Below are positions 32,957 through 44,712 of a DNA stretch of 64,000 nt, piece after piece. The translations under genes were made by a program, and so were the position numbers. The DNA lies in contig NC_064681.1 of NCBI RefSeq assembly GCF_023278565.1, positions 62,001 through 126,000 on the forward strand, given 5' to 3'. The notes beneath the pieces were generated by a model. That model was not told the origin of the DNA and made no database searches. It was given only the letters and a program-made list of their open reading frames with translations. Position 1 is the first letter of the stretch; every line of letters begins with the position of its first letter. This DNA is from Colletotrichum lupini. Taxonomy: Eukaryota > Ascomycota > Sordariomycetes > Glomerellales > Glomerellaceae.

Positions 32957-34307
32957 TTTGGCTTGTTGGGTGCGTATCTGGGCCAAGTAGCTTTATGATA
33001 AGCAACGCTAGTTGTCTGAAAAGATGAGAGGACCTAGCCTCATGTAAATGTTCCGTAGTCGCAGGTCTTTCAGAAGAGAATGGTTTCTAAACAGTATCTG
33101 TTGAGCTCAATATGGGTCTCTCGGTTGCTTTCTGTCCCCGACAGACACGCAGACCCACGGAAACTTATTAAGAAATCTCCACACTAATATACATTCTCAA
33201 ACATCCCAACCCCGCGAATAGCATTGACTAGTGGTCTTCGGATGTCGAACATGACATTTGGAGCTCCGTGCTTCGGAATCCGGTCTTTTGAGTTTCGGGA
33301 ACTAGCAGTCGTAGTCTCAACTTGGACCAAGCTGCAGGAGTCTTAATCCGCAAGCCTGAGAGTCCGCGCCAGTGGTAGATTAGACTTGAGGGCTAAAACG
33401 TCTGTTGGATCCCACCCTCGGGCCGGCATTTGCGGACGGCATGTGTCCGTATTGAACGAGGGCCTTCAAATTGGGTGGCCAGGGGCGTCAAGTTAAGGCC
33501 TCAGATGATCGCATTGATGGCCTATTTGACGTCAGTCTCATGAAGTTTGTCGGGTAGAAAGCCAACATTGTTCGCGGCAGACAAGCCCGCGTCAATACGC
33601 GGAAGGTTGGCAAATCCATAGCACGTTCAATACCACCAGTGAATTTTTTGAATTACAATCCAAAAGGAACCAAGTAATACACCGAGCTCTCTCTCTTTGT
33701 TGGGTCAAGGCCGTTTAGTTTTGCAATCACTGAAATACATAATTCTAAGCCCCCAACGAAAGTAGCCTCCTAGCCACAGAAAGGAGCATCTACAAGACTT
33801 ACCGATGAATGTTATCCTAGTTAATACATTGTTTAGGAGTAATCGATATGAATCTAGAGCAAACGCATAGGAGATGCACCAATATATCACAAAAAGCGTC
33901 TATACGGCATCTTGCCATGTATACTTACCTACCAAAGAGACAAAAGATAGGTAGCTAAAGTGGGTAGCGTAAGGCTACTCCTCTTAAATACTGACATCAT
34001 CGATCCTCTTCTATTCAACACCTGAAGGGAGAAAGAAGCTTAAGAGAAAGAGGAAAATTACATGAAAAGTTTTATTCCCCAGCTAAGCCACAACTGCAAA
34101 CAAGGTCCACATCTTGACAACAAGTTCTGTTGATAGAGTACGGAAAACACATACTTAAATTTTCGTTGCAAAGGCAGAAGTCCTAAACCCCCAAGAACCA
34201 TGTCAACAGAAGCGTAGACTAAATAAAGAGACTACCCCAGGAGACAGGGAGGATTACGTTATACCGAGAGAAGTTAGTACATAATAAGAAGTTGGATAGA
34301 ACGCTAT
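32957..34307. promoter_or_regulatory. Upstream region of the esterase gene up to the gypsy element
   Basis: 1.35 kb with no gene seen. AT content rises from about 33600 towards the transposon. The open frame at 33705-33890 is not convincing. CA/TG dinucleotides are still common, so RIP has not spread noticeably into this flank. Confidence 0.4.
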
Positions 34308-34530
34308 TGTCACGGCAGTGGGCACCAGGGCCCTGTGGGCCCTGTGGCTCAGCCTCAGGCTGCGAGGCTGAGCTCCCAGTGGTCACGTGACGAGCTAGAC
34401 CGCTGGGCCCAAAGGGCCAGCCTGCCAGCTTCTACCTACTGTTCTGTTTTTTCCCTCTTTACGTTAAGTCTTTAGTTAATTAGGTTAATATAGTAGCGTT
34501 CTAACCTGCCTCGAGTTCCCTTTTATAATA
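34308..34530 (+). repeat. 5' LTR of gypsy B
   Basis: 223 bp, starting TGTCACGG. The first ~140 bp are free of RIP, while the inner end reads TTTTATAATA against TTTCGTGACA in the 3' LTR. It includes a hairpin with a 9-bp perfect stem, GCTCAGCCT/AGGCTGAGC (34347-34373). Confidence 0.95.
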
Positions 34531-36267
34531 CTACTTAACGTTACTTAATTAACTATTCTTTAGAAATAGAATAATAATATCTTAATTAATTAACTACTAG
34601 CTACCCTTATTAAGAAAGCGTATAAGAGAGCCGAGCAATAGCTAGTTAAATTAATTACGTATAAGTAGTATAATCGATACCCTCTAAATATATACCCCCT
34701 TTATTAAACGTAATAGTTAGAGGATATAGCTAGGGAGGCTAGGTTTCCTTTTATACTAACGGCTTTTAATAGAGCCGCCGCCTTTACGAGTCCTAATAGA
34801 GTATTATAAGCCCTAATAAAAGTACTAAGCTCCTAGTTATCGACCTAAAGGTCGCACTATTTAACTAGCTAATAAAGCGCTTCTTACCCTCTACTACCTA
34901 GGCCAATCGCTTAGCGTACTTTAGTAACGTAGCTAACTAGCTTACTTCGCCTATCTATATCTATAATAATATCCTCTTTAAAAAGAATACTAAGTAATAT
35001 ATCGACCTCGACCTTATTTAAGAGCTATATTTTAAAAACGATAGAAAGACCCTATTTAAGTAAATCGAATAGTAACTAAAGATACGTATCGCTTAGTATT
35101 AATTAGAGTAGGTCCTAGCGTCCGTTATTAGCTAGCTAAGTAATAGTACTAAGCGCTTATATATAATAACCCGTAAAAACCTCGACTTTATACGTACTAC
35201 TACTATAGAGCTCCGTATTATAAAAAAAGCCCTTACCTAAGCCTATATTAATAATACGGCTATAGCTAAAAAGCTAAAGTAATTAAAAAACGGCTCTTAG
35301 GCTAGCTCTATTTAGGATACCGCTACCCTTAGCGCGCTAGAGTAATAGCTAGTACGCTTAGAAACGTAAAGTAGTTACGAGACTACTCTAACCTCGTCCT
35401 ATCCCGTTACTTACGGCTCTTAGAAAATACTTAACGTACCTATTTTTATAAGTAATAATACTAGCCTTAAGTTCGACTACTAGCTTTAGCATATTACGAA
35501 GCGCTTAGAGAACGCTAATTATAGTACGAATAGGTACTACTTAGAGTATATTATTAATAAGATTAGAGGTAGCGCTACGGAGTTTATATACCTATTACTA
35601 ACCTCTAACGAGATTACTACGGCCGAGTAGTTACTTTACGAGCTTAAGTCGGCTTATACTAACCCGACCGCTATAAATAACGCTAGCTATAAGCTAAATA
35701 TACTTATAATTATATTTAAAGACGTTTACTAAAAGCGCTCTATATTCGCTAAGCTCGCGCGTATTAATAAGCTTTTAAAGTCCTAGTAAAAGCGCCGTTT
35801 TTATAATAAGCTATTTATATATTTTTATAACTAAGCTATGTTAAAGTACTTAAACGATACGGCTACTTTTTAGAAATATACTAAATACGTCGCTTAGCTA
35901 ACTAACGTAATATAGCCCCTTTTTATAAAGGACCGCGCGGTTAAGGCTTCTAGCTAGACTCGCTAAACCTCGGGTAAAAGTAATAAAAATAATAAAAGTA
36001 GCGGAAATAATAGAAGTACTAGAGGTACTAAATAGGACCGAGGTCGCACCTCTACCCGCGAGACGATCCCTAAAGCCCTATATTAAAAACTTAAAAATAG
36101 TAACGCTTACTTCGTTTATAATAATACTAGATATATCTTTAAGGACTACCCTAAGAAGCCGAAGACTACTATAGCCGCTATTAACGCTATTACGGGCCCT
36201 GCTAAGATAGAGTCGGGTTTAGAAAACTAGACCCCTTAGTAAAAGTAAACTCCTAGCTAGGGAATAC

Positions 36268-36741
36268 TATTACGAAGGTAACTTTGTTTACCTTATTATT
36301 CGCCTTATTATCAATATTACGTAAGCAAACTATATACCATATTAATCTACGATTTCTGTAGATTATTATAGGTATTGATTATGTAAGCAATACTGCTTAT
36401 ATAAGCTTACGTGAGCAATGGAAAGTACTGGAAGGTAACTAAATAATCTAGAATTTACTCGAGGCGGAATTACGTACTACGATTACGCATTTATTTACGT
36501 ATACGCTTATTAATTATATCATAATTAATAAGCAATGGAATATTCTAGTAGGAGGTTTTTATGCCTATATGTAGGCGTGTATTTGCCTACCTAGACCTTT
36601 CGTTAAGCAAGCAACTTCTCATATAGTAATTTAACTATATTACTCTCTTTACTACAAAAACCTCTTTTATATACGCTTATATCCCCTATGTTCATATATT
36701 CTTGCTTCTATATGAATATTCACTTTTTATATTCTTTATAA
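36268..36741. mobile_element. 474-bp insertion inside gypsy B, flanked by GAATAC direct repeats; possible solo LTR
   Basis: The sequence between the gag zinc knuckle and the protease is interrupted by 474 bp. It is AT-rich but rich in CA and TG dinucleotides, unlike the element around it. GAATAC occurs at both borders (36262-36267 and 36742-36747), consistent with a target duplication of 5-6 bp. It has no coding capacity. The start reads TATTACGAAGG and the end TTTATAA, so clean TG...CA termini are not visible. It could be a solo LTR of a third family or a non-autonomous element. It inserted after RIP of the host element or was too short to be hit. Confidence 0.65.
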
Positions 36742-37993
36742 GAATACCCCGCATTACCTCGTTAAAGCTATACGTGCTAGAAATACGTATAAAAAGGATA
36801 AAAGATTAGTAATTAATTTAGTAAACCTATAGGATCTCGTAGGGGGTTAGCCCCTTAAGATAGAGCTTATATTAGTATTTAATAGATATAGAATTCGCCT
36901 AAGAGCCTTACTTAATACGGGAGCTAATAGGTATGGATTTATAAATAACTACGTAACCCCTTTATTATAGCGGTTCTACGCGGCCCTATTTTATAAATTA
37001 CTGTACCTAATCCTTACTACCGGGTTTAATAAAGAGCGATTAGATAATACTAGTATAGTATAGACCGCTAACCTATATATTAATTAACGGGTCTTTTTAA
37101 AAGCACCCCTTTTTTAGCTTAATATGGGCCGCTACGACCTAATCCTAGGGTAGAAATAGTTCGAATACTACGGGGTAAACCCTAATATTCGCTACCGACG
37201 GCTAATATAGCCTAAGGACCTACTACTATAAGAGACGCCCTTTACTATTATTAGGGATATCGAGGACCTATATACCCCGGAAGTTATTAATATATAATAT
37301 TAAATCGACGCCGACCGCTAGTAGGACTTATTTAAAATAGATATAACCCGCTATAACTAAAAGCTTTAGTAATAGCGGGCGAAAGGTACGCTAATTAGGA
37401 TATTACTACGCTTATTAAAAACGATAGCCCGTTAAATATAGTGGTTAGATAAGGCTAAGGATACGAGGAAAATAGAACGCGCCCTTAACGGTACTACTAT
37501 CGCCCCTATAAAGAGGGTTAGATAGTAAAAACTATATTTAATAATATTATAAATAAATATTACCTTTATTAGCGCTCTCGTATTTAAAAAGAACTTAAGG
37601 TAGAACGACGTTAAAATAGGCTTTATATTACTCTATAAACTAGACCGTATTATAGAGGATAAGAAAGAGGAGGCGGACCCCTTATATAACGACGACTAGG
37701 TCACTCGCGACTTTATAATAACTAACTTACTAAAGTACCTACGGCCCTAGACCGACGTTTTTAATAAAGCAGCTAGCGATATACTTATACCTTATAGGCC
37801 GTATAACTATAAAATTAAGCTCTTAAATAGCGGTAGAGAGAAGCTAACTTATTACCCTCTATATAAGTAGTCGGTACCGGAGCTAGAGGCTATAAGAGCC
37901 TATTTACTAGAGTACTTATAAAAGGGATTTATTGAGCTAAGTAATATTCTTTTTACGTCGCCGACGCTATTTATAAAAAAATACGATAGTAGT

Positions 37994-38248
37994 TTGCGCT
38001 TTTATATTAACTTCCGTAAGCTAAATAAGGTTATAAAAAAAGACTACTACTTATTACCGCTTATTAATAAGACCCTCGCGCGGCTAGGTAGGGTAAAGGT
38101 ATTTATTAAACTAAATATTAAGCAGGCCTTCTACCGTATTTACCTCGACTTAGCTTCCGAGGACTTAACGACGTTTAGAACTCGCTACGGGGTATATAAA
38201 TATAAAGTAGTACCCTTTAGGCTCTATAATAGGCCTATTACGTACTAA
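37994..38248 (+). pseudogene. Gypsy B reverse-transcriptase fragment
   Basis: An 84-codon open stretch within pol: NFRKLNKV, LPLINKTLARLG, KLNIKQAFYRI, TTFRTRYGVYKYKVVPF. These are the fingers/palm blocks of Ty3/gypsy RT. Several Asp positions of the family are read as Asn, as expected from G-to-A mutation. Not a functional gene. Confidence 0.9.
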
Positions 38249-40925
38249 CGATATATAAACGAGATATTAATAAAGTACCTAGACGACTTCTATATAGTAT
38301 ATATAAATAATATCCTAATCTTTTTAAACGACCCCCTCTAATACTAAGAGCACGTTACTAAAGTACTAGACCGCTTACGAAAAGCAGGCTTATAAGCGGA
38401 TATTAAGAAATATAAATTTAGCGTTACTTTTATAAAGTACTTAGGCTTCGTAGTTTTTATAAAAAGTATATAACTTAATAAGGAGAAAGTCTTTATAATT
38501 AGAGACTAAAAGCTACCTATATTACTTAAGAGTATTTAGTCTTTCCTCGGGTTTTATAACTTTTATAGGAGATTTATAAGGGATTACGGCCGCTTAACTA
38601 GGCCCCTTATAAGACTAATAAGTAAGGGAGTTCTTTTTAACTTTAGCGCTAATTATAAAACGGCTTTTAAAGCTATAAAGCTAGCGCTAACGTTAGTACT
38701 AATCCTTTACTATTTTAAGCTAGAGTTACTAACGCGGCTAAAAACCGACGCTTCTAACTTAGTATATACCGGAGCGCTACTATAGTAATAAAAAGATAAC
38801 GGGTTATAGTACTTAGTAACCTTTTATTTAAAAATAATAAGTAGCGCAGAGCTTAACTACGCTATTTATAATAAGGAAATACTAATAATAGTACTATATT
38901 TAGAAAAATAGCGCGCGGAGCTTATAAGCTACGAGTATAAGTTCGACGTTATTATAAACTATTAGCTATTACTATTCTTTATAACTAAACGCCTACTTAA
39001 CCTATAGTAAGCCCGCTAGGCCGGTACGCTAGCGGACTTTAATTTTTAAATCTATTACCGCCCGGGGAAGGAGAACGTACTAGCTAATACCCTATTACGA
39101 AAGATAAAGGATATCCGTACTTAGTAGGTACTAAAGGAGGCTAATAGGACCTAAGTCTTCTTATTACTAGGACTACGATCCCCCGATATTATAGCAGAGC
39201 TATAGGCGCTATTAGGCGCCGTAGTTAGTTAACTATAGCTTATAATTAGCTCGCTCTTATTAAAAAACGAGCTCTAGGGGTATTTATTAGTAAAGAAGAT
39301 TCTAAAGCTTAATAAAGACCTTATTATAGCGTCCTTCGTATTAATATAAGCGTTAGCGGCCGAAGGGCGCGAGCGCTAGTCTATTTAAAACGACGGATTA
39401 TTAATAATAAACGGGAAGCTCGTAGTACTTAAAGAAGAGAACTTTCGTATTATAGTTATCCACAAGGTCTATAAATAAAAGCTCCTTACTTACTTAGGGC
39501 GTAATAAAGTTATAAAAATAATTAAATAGCGATACTACTAGCCGGGCCTAATAGTAAATACTTATTAGTACGTACGGAACTACTATACTTATTACTAATT
39601 ATAAAAGCCGCGCAATAAGCCCCTAGGGGAGCTAAGGCTACTTCTAGTACCCGACTACCCGTAGTAGCATATTTCTACCGACTTTATAACTATCCTTACT
39701 AATTAAAAAGGATTCGATAATATTTAAGTAGTAATAGACTGCCTAGGTAAGAAGGCGATATTTATTCCTTATTATAAAACTATTATAATAAAAGATATAA
39801 GCCGAATGTTCTATAAATAGGTACTACTTATTTTCGGCTTATTAGAGACTATTATATTAAACCGAGGCCCCTAATTTATCTCTAATTTCTAAGGGGAACT
39901 CTATAAGATCTGCGGGGTTAAGCTATAGCTATTAACGGCCGACTACCCTTAAATAGACGGCTAAATAGAAGTATTAAATTAGTATATCCTATAGTAGTTA
40001 AGACTATTAGTTAACTAATACTAAGATAACTAGAGTAATATACTACCCGTAGTCGACTTTATTTATATTACTTAGCCTAGCGAGACTATAAGGCTATTAT
40101 TATATAAAGTAGAATTCGGTCGTTAGCTACGGCTCTTTTTTAACTAGTCTAAACGAACTTACTAATTTAGCTTTATAAAAGAAAAGCTAAACTATATTAA
40201 CGCGTAGCGTATAGCCTAAGGGATATATAAGGCCTAGGAGACTGCTAGGGGTAATATAAAAGTTATTTAGGTACGATATAAGAAGTATACCGACCGCCGC
40301 TAGCGCCTAGATAACCTAAAGCTAAGAGACCGGGTCTTTATTAATACTTTATATTAGAAATCCGCTAACGTAAATAAACTATAATAGCCGTGGGCCGGGT
40401 TATAGCTTATTATTAGTACTAAATAGGGGGGTATATAGATTATAAAACTACTAGTAAGTAGCTAGGTATACCTAGTCTTTTACTTAAATAAGCTAAGAAA
40501 GGCTACTAACGACCTACTACCCGGGCAGAACTAAGACCTACTACTATTAATTACTAACGACGATAGCGAACTAGAGTATAAGGTTTTAGAGGTCGTTAAA
40601 TTACGTTTATATAAAAAGAAACTATAGTATTAGGCGGATTAGAAAGGGTATAATACGGATCCGACTTAGTATAATATAAAGAGCTTTAAATATATACTAG
40701 CGGCGCTCTAGGCGTTTTATTACTAGTACTTAATTACTAAGGGCCCGCTATAAAACCTAAATATATAAATAAAAGCTATTATAGCTAGCGATTTACTATT
40801 ACTAAAAGAAGACGATAATACGATAGTAGTAATTACGGCTATAGATTTGCTAAAATAAGGGGTAATTTAGAAGTTTATTTTTTTAGTACTGCGGATAGCG
40901 CCCTCTGGCATAGAGGGGGGGGTAA

Positions 40926-41148
40926 TATTACGGTAGTAGGCACTAGGGCCCTGTGGGCCCTGTAGCTTAGCCTTAGGCTGCGAGGCTGAGCTCTTAGTAG
41001 TTACGTAACGAGCTAGACCGCTGGGCCTAAAGGGCCAGCCTACTAGCTTCTGCCTACTGTTCTGTTTTTTCCCTCTTTACGTTAAGTCTTTAGTTAATTA
41101 GGTTAATATAGCAGCGTTCCGACCTGCCTCGAGTTCCCTTTCGTGACA
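40926..41148 (+). repeat. 3' LTR of gypsy B
   Basis: 223 bp, paired with 34308-34530. The inner start is RIP-mutated (TATTACGG) and the outer end is clean (TTTCGTGACA). All differences I could find between the two LTRs are C/T or G/A transitions. Confidence 0.95.
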
Positions 41149-42338
41149 CTATGAAACAAGGAATAGCTTGAATTTGCTGCGTGCTTCACGATTTCGGCAA
41201 GTCTAGAGTCTATACTGTTGGGTATCTGGTCGAAGACTATGACTAGCCTTCCTTAGGCTTGCGAGACTTCTACTAGGGACGTTCTTACTAACACTATCGA
41301 TGATCAATTGTTCCCTTGACTGGGTGTTCCAGACGACTCTTTGAGGGCTGTACATAGTACATCATAGATCTTTCTCAAGCGTAATTCCTAGTTCCACACC
41401 CAAGCCTCCTTGGGTGATTTATGTCGCGGGTTGTCTCGAGCAAGTCGTTGTTCGCTGTCCTTTCTGTAACGTTGCCTGCCCAAAGGATCTTGTCGTCTGG
41501 CAGGCTGGGTGGAGTGAATGTAAGTGATGCTGGAGCTTACTTCTGGGAACTTTGCAGTTCGCAAAGGACTTTACCCAGGCTCTTCAAGCGACGAAACCGG
41601 ACTTCGCTAATCACTGCCGCCGGGGCACCTAATTCTATCATCCTCGTAGCAGGCTTTGCAACGCCGAAAATATGTGGTTGTGCAATGGGATGAGTGGTGA
41701 TCTCGCTAATCACGATATCATCAACAGATGTCCCATCTGTTGATCTACTGAGGGGGCAACCAGGCCAGCTTCTGGCTTCCCGAGACAAAGAGCGTTCCTA
41801 AAGAGACTCAGCTGAGGGAGAAAAACAATGATAGTAACGGATGGGGACTACGGCAAGGCATACCGCACCGCCGCACCACTAGCCACAGCCTGTGTCATGT
41901 CATTGAACCCAAATTGTACATGGTTTATTGTAACATTAGCCGCCATTGGTGGCATTCATCTAGCCTAATTCTCGAAGCCTTGGCCGCTGTAAGCAATCCT
42001 TCATTGTTGGTTTGCTCGTGCGTGCTTTTCTACAAAAAAACATATGGCCACCAACTGAACTAGTAGAGCCAGCATCTCAGAGGGCTTTACTCTGTTCTGT
42101 GCTGATGAGAGTCTCTGTCAATGAGTCTAGAGGCGGGGATCCCAGCCTCGAGCTTGCTCGTCGCCGTGGCAAAGAAGCGATCCATCAGCTGGTGGGCAAT
42201 TGCGGGAGTTTCGGTGACAGAGTTGTTGCTCAAATGAGAGACTCCGTCCATGAACGAGCCCGACGAGACTCTGCTGCTTGTTGGAGTGATTGCGTCACTT
42301 CCTTCGCTGCGAGATACTGTGCTGGAAGACGTGCTCCT
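41149..42338. other. Gene-free stretch between gypsy B and the STRAP gene
   Basis: 1.19 kb of ordinary composition. Overlapping open frames at 41421-41693 (plus) and 41537-41788 (minus) have no motif I recognise. The right end holds the STRAP 3' UTR. The sequence at both edges of gypsy B keeps CA/TG. Confidence 0.4.
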
Positions 42339-43635
42339 CTAGTCCACGTTACGTTCAGCAGTCGGGGCACCGCCACGCCAGAGACCGTAGAAACCGTCGC
42401 AATTCTTCCACATCTTGATCGTGCCGTCCTCGGAGCCAGTTCCGTACAGCTTGCCGTCGGGGGAGAATGCGATGGACCAGATGGGGCCATGGTGCCCCTT
42501 GAGAGTTTCTAATAGCGTGTTAGTAGGTATCCTGCTTCCAAGTTTCTATCCACCAACTCACCGATCTCGCCAGCGTCGTCCCAGCGGCAGACGCGTGCCC
42601 AGGTACCCGGCTCTTCGCCCATGATAATCTTGCGACCCTTGAGGTCCAAACCGACGCTTGCAACGCCATGCTTCAGTTCCAAGCGCTTGAGTTCGTCCAT
42701 CGCTTGCGGGCCTCCCCAAAAGTATACCCATTTGCCGGCGGCCACAGCCAAGACAGGAAGGCCGCCTCCAATATCACCGGGCGAGGTGTGCTCGGGCGCC
42801 AGGGAGACGAGCTCACAGGACTTGATTTCGCCGTCGAGGACCTCCTGACGAATGACGTTACGGGTGGGCAGGTCGAACCACCTTAGGGTGTTGTCGGACG
42901 CAGTGACGATCGTGTTAGGATCCTTGGTCCAAGCAATGAACTTGATGGAGCCAGTATGGGTGCCTTCGCCAATCTCAAAGCCGGCCGAGGCAGGCACGGT
43001 GATGGGCGTACCGGTGGGAGAGTTAGGATCGGGGGCGAAATCGCTGAGGTCGAAGACGCGAAGCTTCTTCTCCATGCCTCCTGTGGCGATGAGCTCAGAG
43101 TTGTCAGGCGGGTAAGCGACGGCGCGGACGATGTGGTTGTGCTGAAGGGTGTAGAGGACTTCTCCACTATGAGTGTCCCAGACCTTGCTGCTGGTCATTA
43201 GTCACGGTTCGGAGTATGAGTGACGTGTGATAAGACTTACGCGGTGAAGTCGGCAGAGGCGGTTGCGGCGTTGGAGGCATCAGGACTCAATCTGGCCTGC
43301 CAGACAGCACCCTTGTGGCCAATGAAGGTTCCGATCCTGTGTGAGCACTCGTCAGCCACGCGCGGTCAACTGGTCTTGGAGGAGGAAGCTACCAATCGCC
43401 AGTAACACCATCGCGCAACATTGGATTTCCATCTGCGACAGGGTTAGCAAAACCCTGGTGGCAGCGCAGGATCATTTATCTCCAGCTTACCCTTGCAAGC
43501 AGAGATCATGTAGTATTGCTCTCCCTTCTCAAGGCCAGAGAAGCAGACGTGAGGAACAGGTCGAGAGTGACCATGGCAGGTCAGAGGAACATATTGACGC
43601 GAGGTCTCGGCAGCGGGAGGGGCAGCGGCAGCCAT
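42339..43635 (-). CDS. STRAP: WD40 protein, STRAP (serine-threonine kinase receptor-associated protein) ortholog
   Basis: Five exons: 43635-43491, 43432-43393, 43336-43241, 43187-42562 and 42508-42339 (introns 53-58 bp, all frames match), giving 358 residues. The chain starts [16 protein letters not shown] and contains [19 protein letters not shown], followed by [14 protein letters not shown], and [12 protein letters not shown]. It ends with [18 protein letters not shown] and [15 protein letters not shown] blades (here [11 protein letters not shown]), forming a seven-blade propeller. The order and the closing [14 protein letters not shown] segment are typical of STRAP/UNRIP, which in animals joins the SMN complex and modulates TGF-beta signalling. 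In fungi it is a conserved cytoplasmic scaffold without a well-fixed role. It shares its promoter region with the divergent Doa1 gene. Confidence 0.9.
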
Positions 43636-44712
43636 ATCGTCGTTGAGGGGAGGAATTCGGGGTGCTAGGTGCTTGTTGGTTTCGTGAGAGTCGCAATCGC
43701 AACGTTTGCGCTGTGGATGGGTATCAAGTTGTCGACAAGTTGGATGCTTTGTTTTTTTTTTTTTTTTTTTTTTTTTTTGGCGATTGACAGTCGAAGGAGA
43801 TGAGGAAAAAACGAAGTCAAGGAGAGTCAGTCAGATACAGCCGTTACGTCGTAAATATCGTGAGGAGTAGGTACGATGGATCGCGTGAGGGCAAGCAGCG
43901 CAGCAATAGCTCCAGGAAATAGAGCGAACGCACGTCAAGGGAAAGGAAAGAAAAAAGGAGGACGGGGAAAGCTGCAGGAGGATGCGAGAAGCAATGGGAG
44001 AGCGGCGCAGATGAAATAATAGTGGGGGGCTCCCCGAGTCGGAGCAAGGCCGATTTGCGCCTGGATTATGTAGGGTGCGATTGTTTGATGGAAGCCGCTG
44101 CAAGAGCAGGTGCGAAATGTGAGAGTGTACCTACTTGTTGGAAGCCGGTTCCATGAAAGGAGGTACAAAGGCACACCTTGTACCTTGTTCGGGAGGAGTC
44201 AAGGAGATTCGATGGACCCCTGAAACCAGGCCGGTCCTGCCACGAGCAGCCAGAACTTCAGAGTGACCCCGCGCTGCTCCGTGCAGGTCGCGGATTCTAT
44301 TCCTACCTACCTAATACCTAACACCTAAGAGGGGGAGCTGCTGAGGTAAGCGTTCTAGCAGTGTGGCTTGCAGGCAGCCCTGCCTGTTGGAAGCCACGTG
44401 CTGCTTTGCTTGCTGGCCCCATAGATGTGGCTGACGGTATCCGTAGGCCCGCAGTACCTACCTAGGTATCCGTGAGGTACGTAGGTACTGTGGCGCATTG
44501 GAGCTTCAGCGTTCCCGCTTCCGTCATCATCGTCTAGCTACCTTACCTACTTGACTACCTACCTCCCCTCCATAACGTAAGGCAAGGAAGGTACCGCCCA
44601 CCACCTCGAATCGATACGAGCGAGCTTTCCACCTAAAGAGCCACCCTCGGACTCTCTGGACTCTTTCTAATACCTACTTACTTTTCCCGACCTCCATCAC
44701 ATATTGCCAGCA
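43636..44712. promoter_or_regulatory. Divergent promoter region of STRAP and Doa1
   Basis: 1,077 bp between two start codons on opposite strands. It contains a 27-bp poly-T run (43752-43778) and, nearer Doa1, a cluster of TACCTACCTAGGTA-like and ACGTAGGTAC motifs (about 44450-44490), plus repeated CTACCTAC steps up to 44600. No gene is visible. Confidence 0.55.
43752..43778. repeat. Poly-T tract (27 bp)
   Basis: An uninterrupted 27-T run about 117 bp upstream of the STRAP start codon (poly-A on the STRAP coding strand). Such tracts in fungal promoters exclude nucleosomes. The exact length may vary or be mis-assembled. Confidence 0.9.

Larger units (their letters stand above)
34308..41148 (+). 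mobile_element. Full-length Ty3/gypsy chromovirus-like retrotransposon, family B, RIP-inactivated
   Basis: A 6,841-bp element with 223-bp LTRs (34308-34530 and 40926-41148) and a 4-bp target duplication CTAT (34304-34307 and 41149-41152). A polypurine tract (AGAGGGGGGGG) lies just before the 3' LTR. Readable pieces in order: capsid-like gag about 35300-35900; zinc knuckle about 36090-36160; protease motif read as NTGAN at 36914-36928; reverse transcriptase about 37850-38330, with NFRKLNKV and YINNILI in place of YIDD; RNase H about 38650-39060; integrase H2C2 finger and core about 39460-40150; and a chromodomain-like WKGY...PTWY segment about 40630-40760. Stops are everywhere and CA/TG is almost absent. 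A 474-bp foreign insert sits between gag and protease (36268-36741). It is not the same family as the relic at 1-5420. Confidence 0.94.

Noticed and set aside
12495..34307. A single secondary-metabolite cluster joining peroxidase, UstYa and esterase
   Set aside because: They are separated by unrelated genes and long gaps, with no core synthase or precursor. Co-location alone is not enough.
41421..41788. Overlapping open frames on both strands between gypsy B and STRAP
   Set aside because: Each looks partly protein-like, but no family is recognised and they are mutual shadows.
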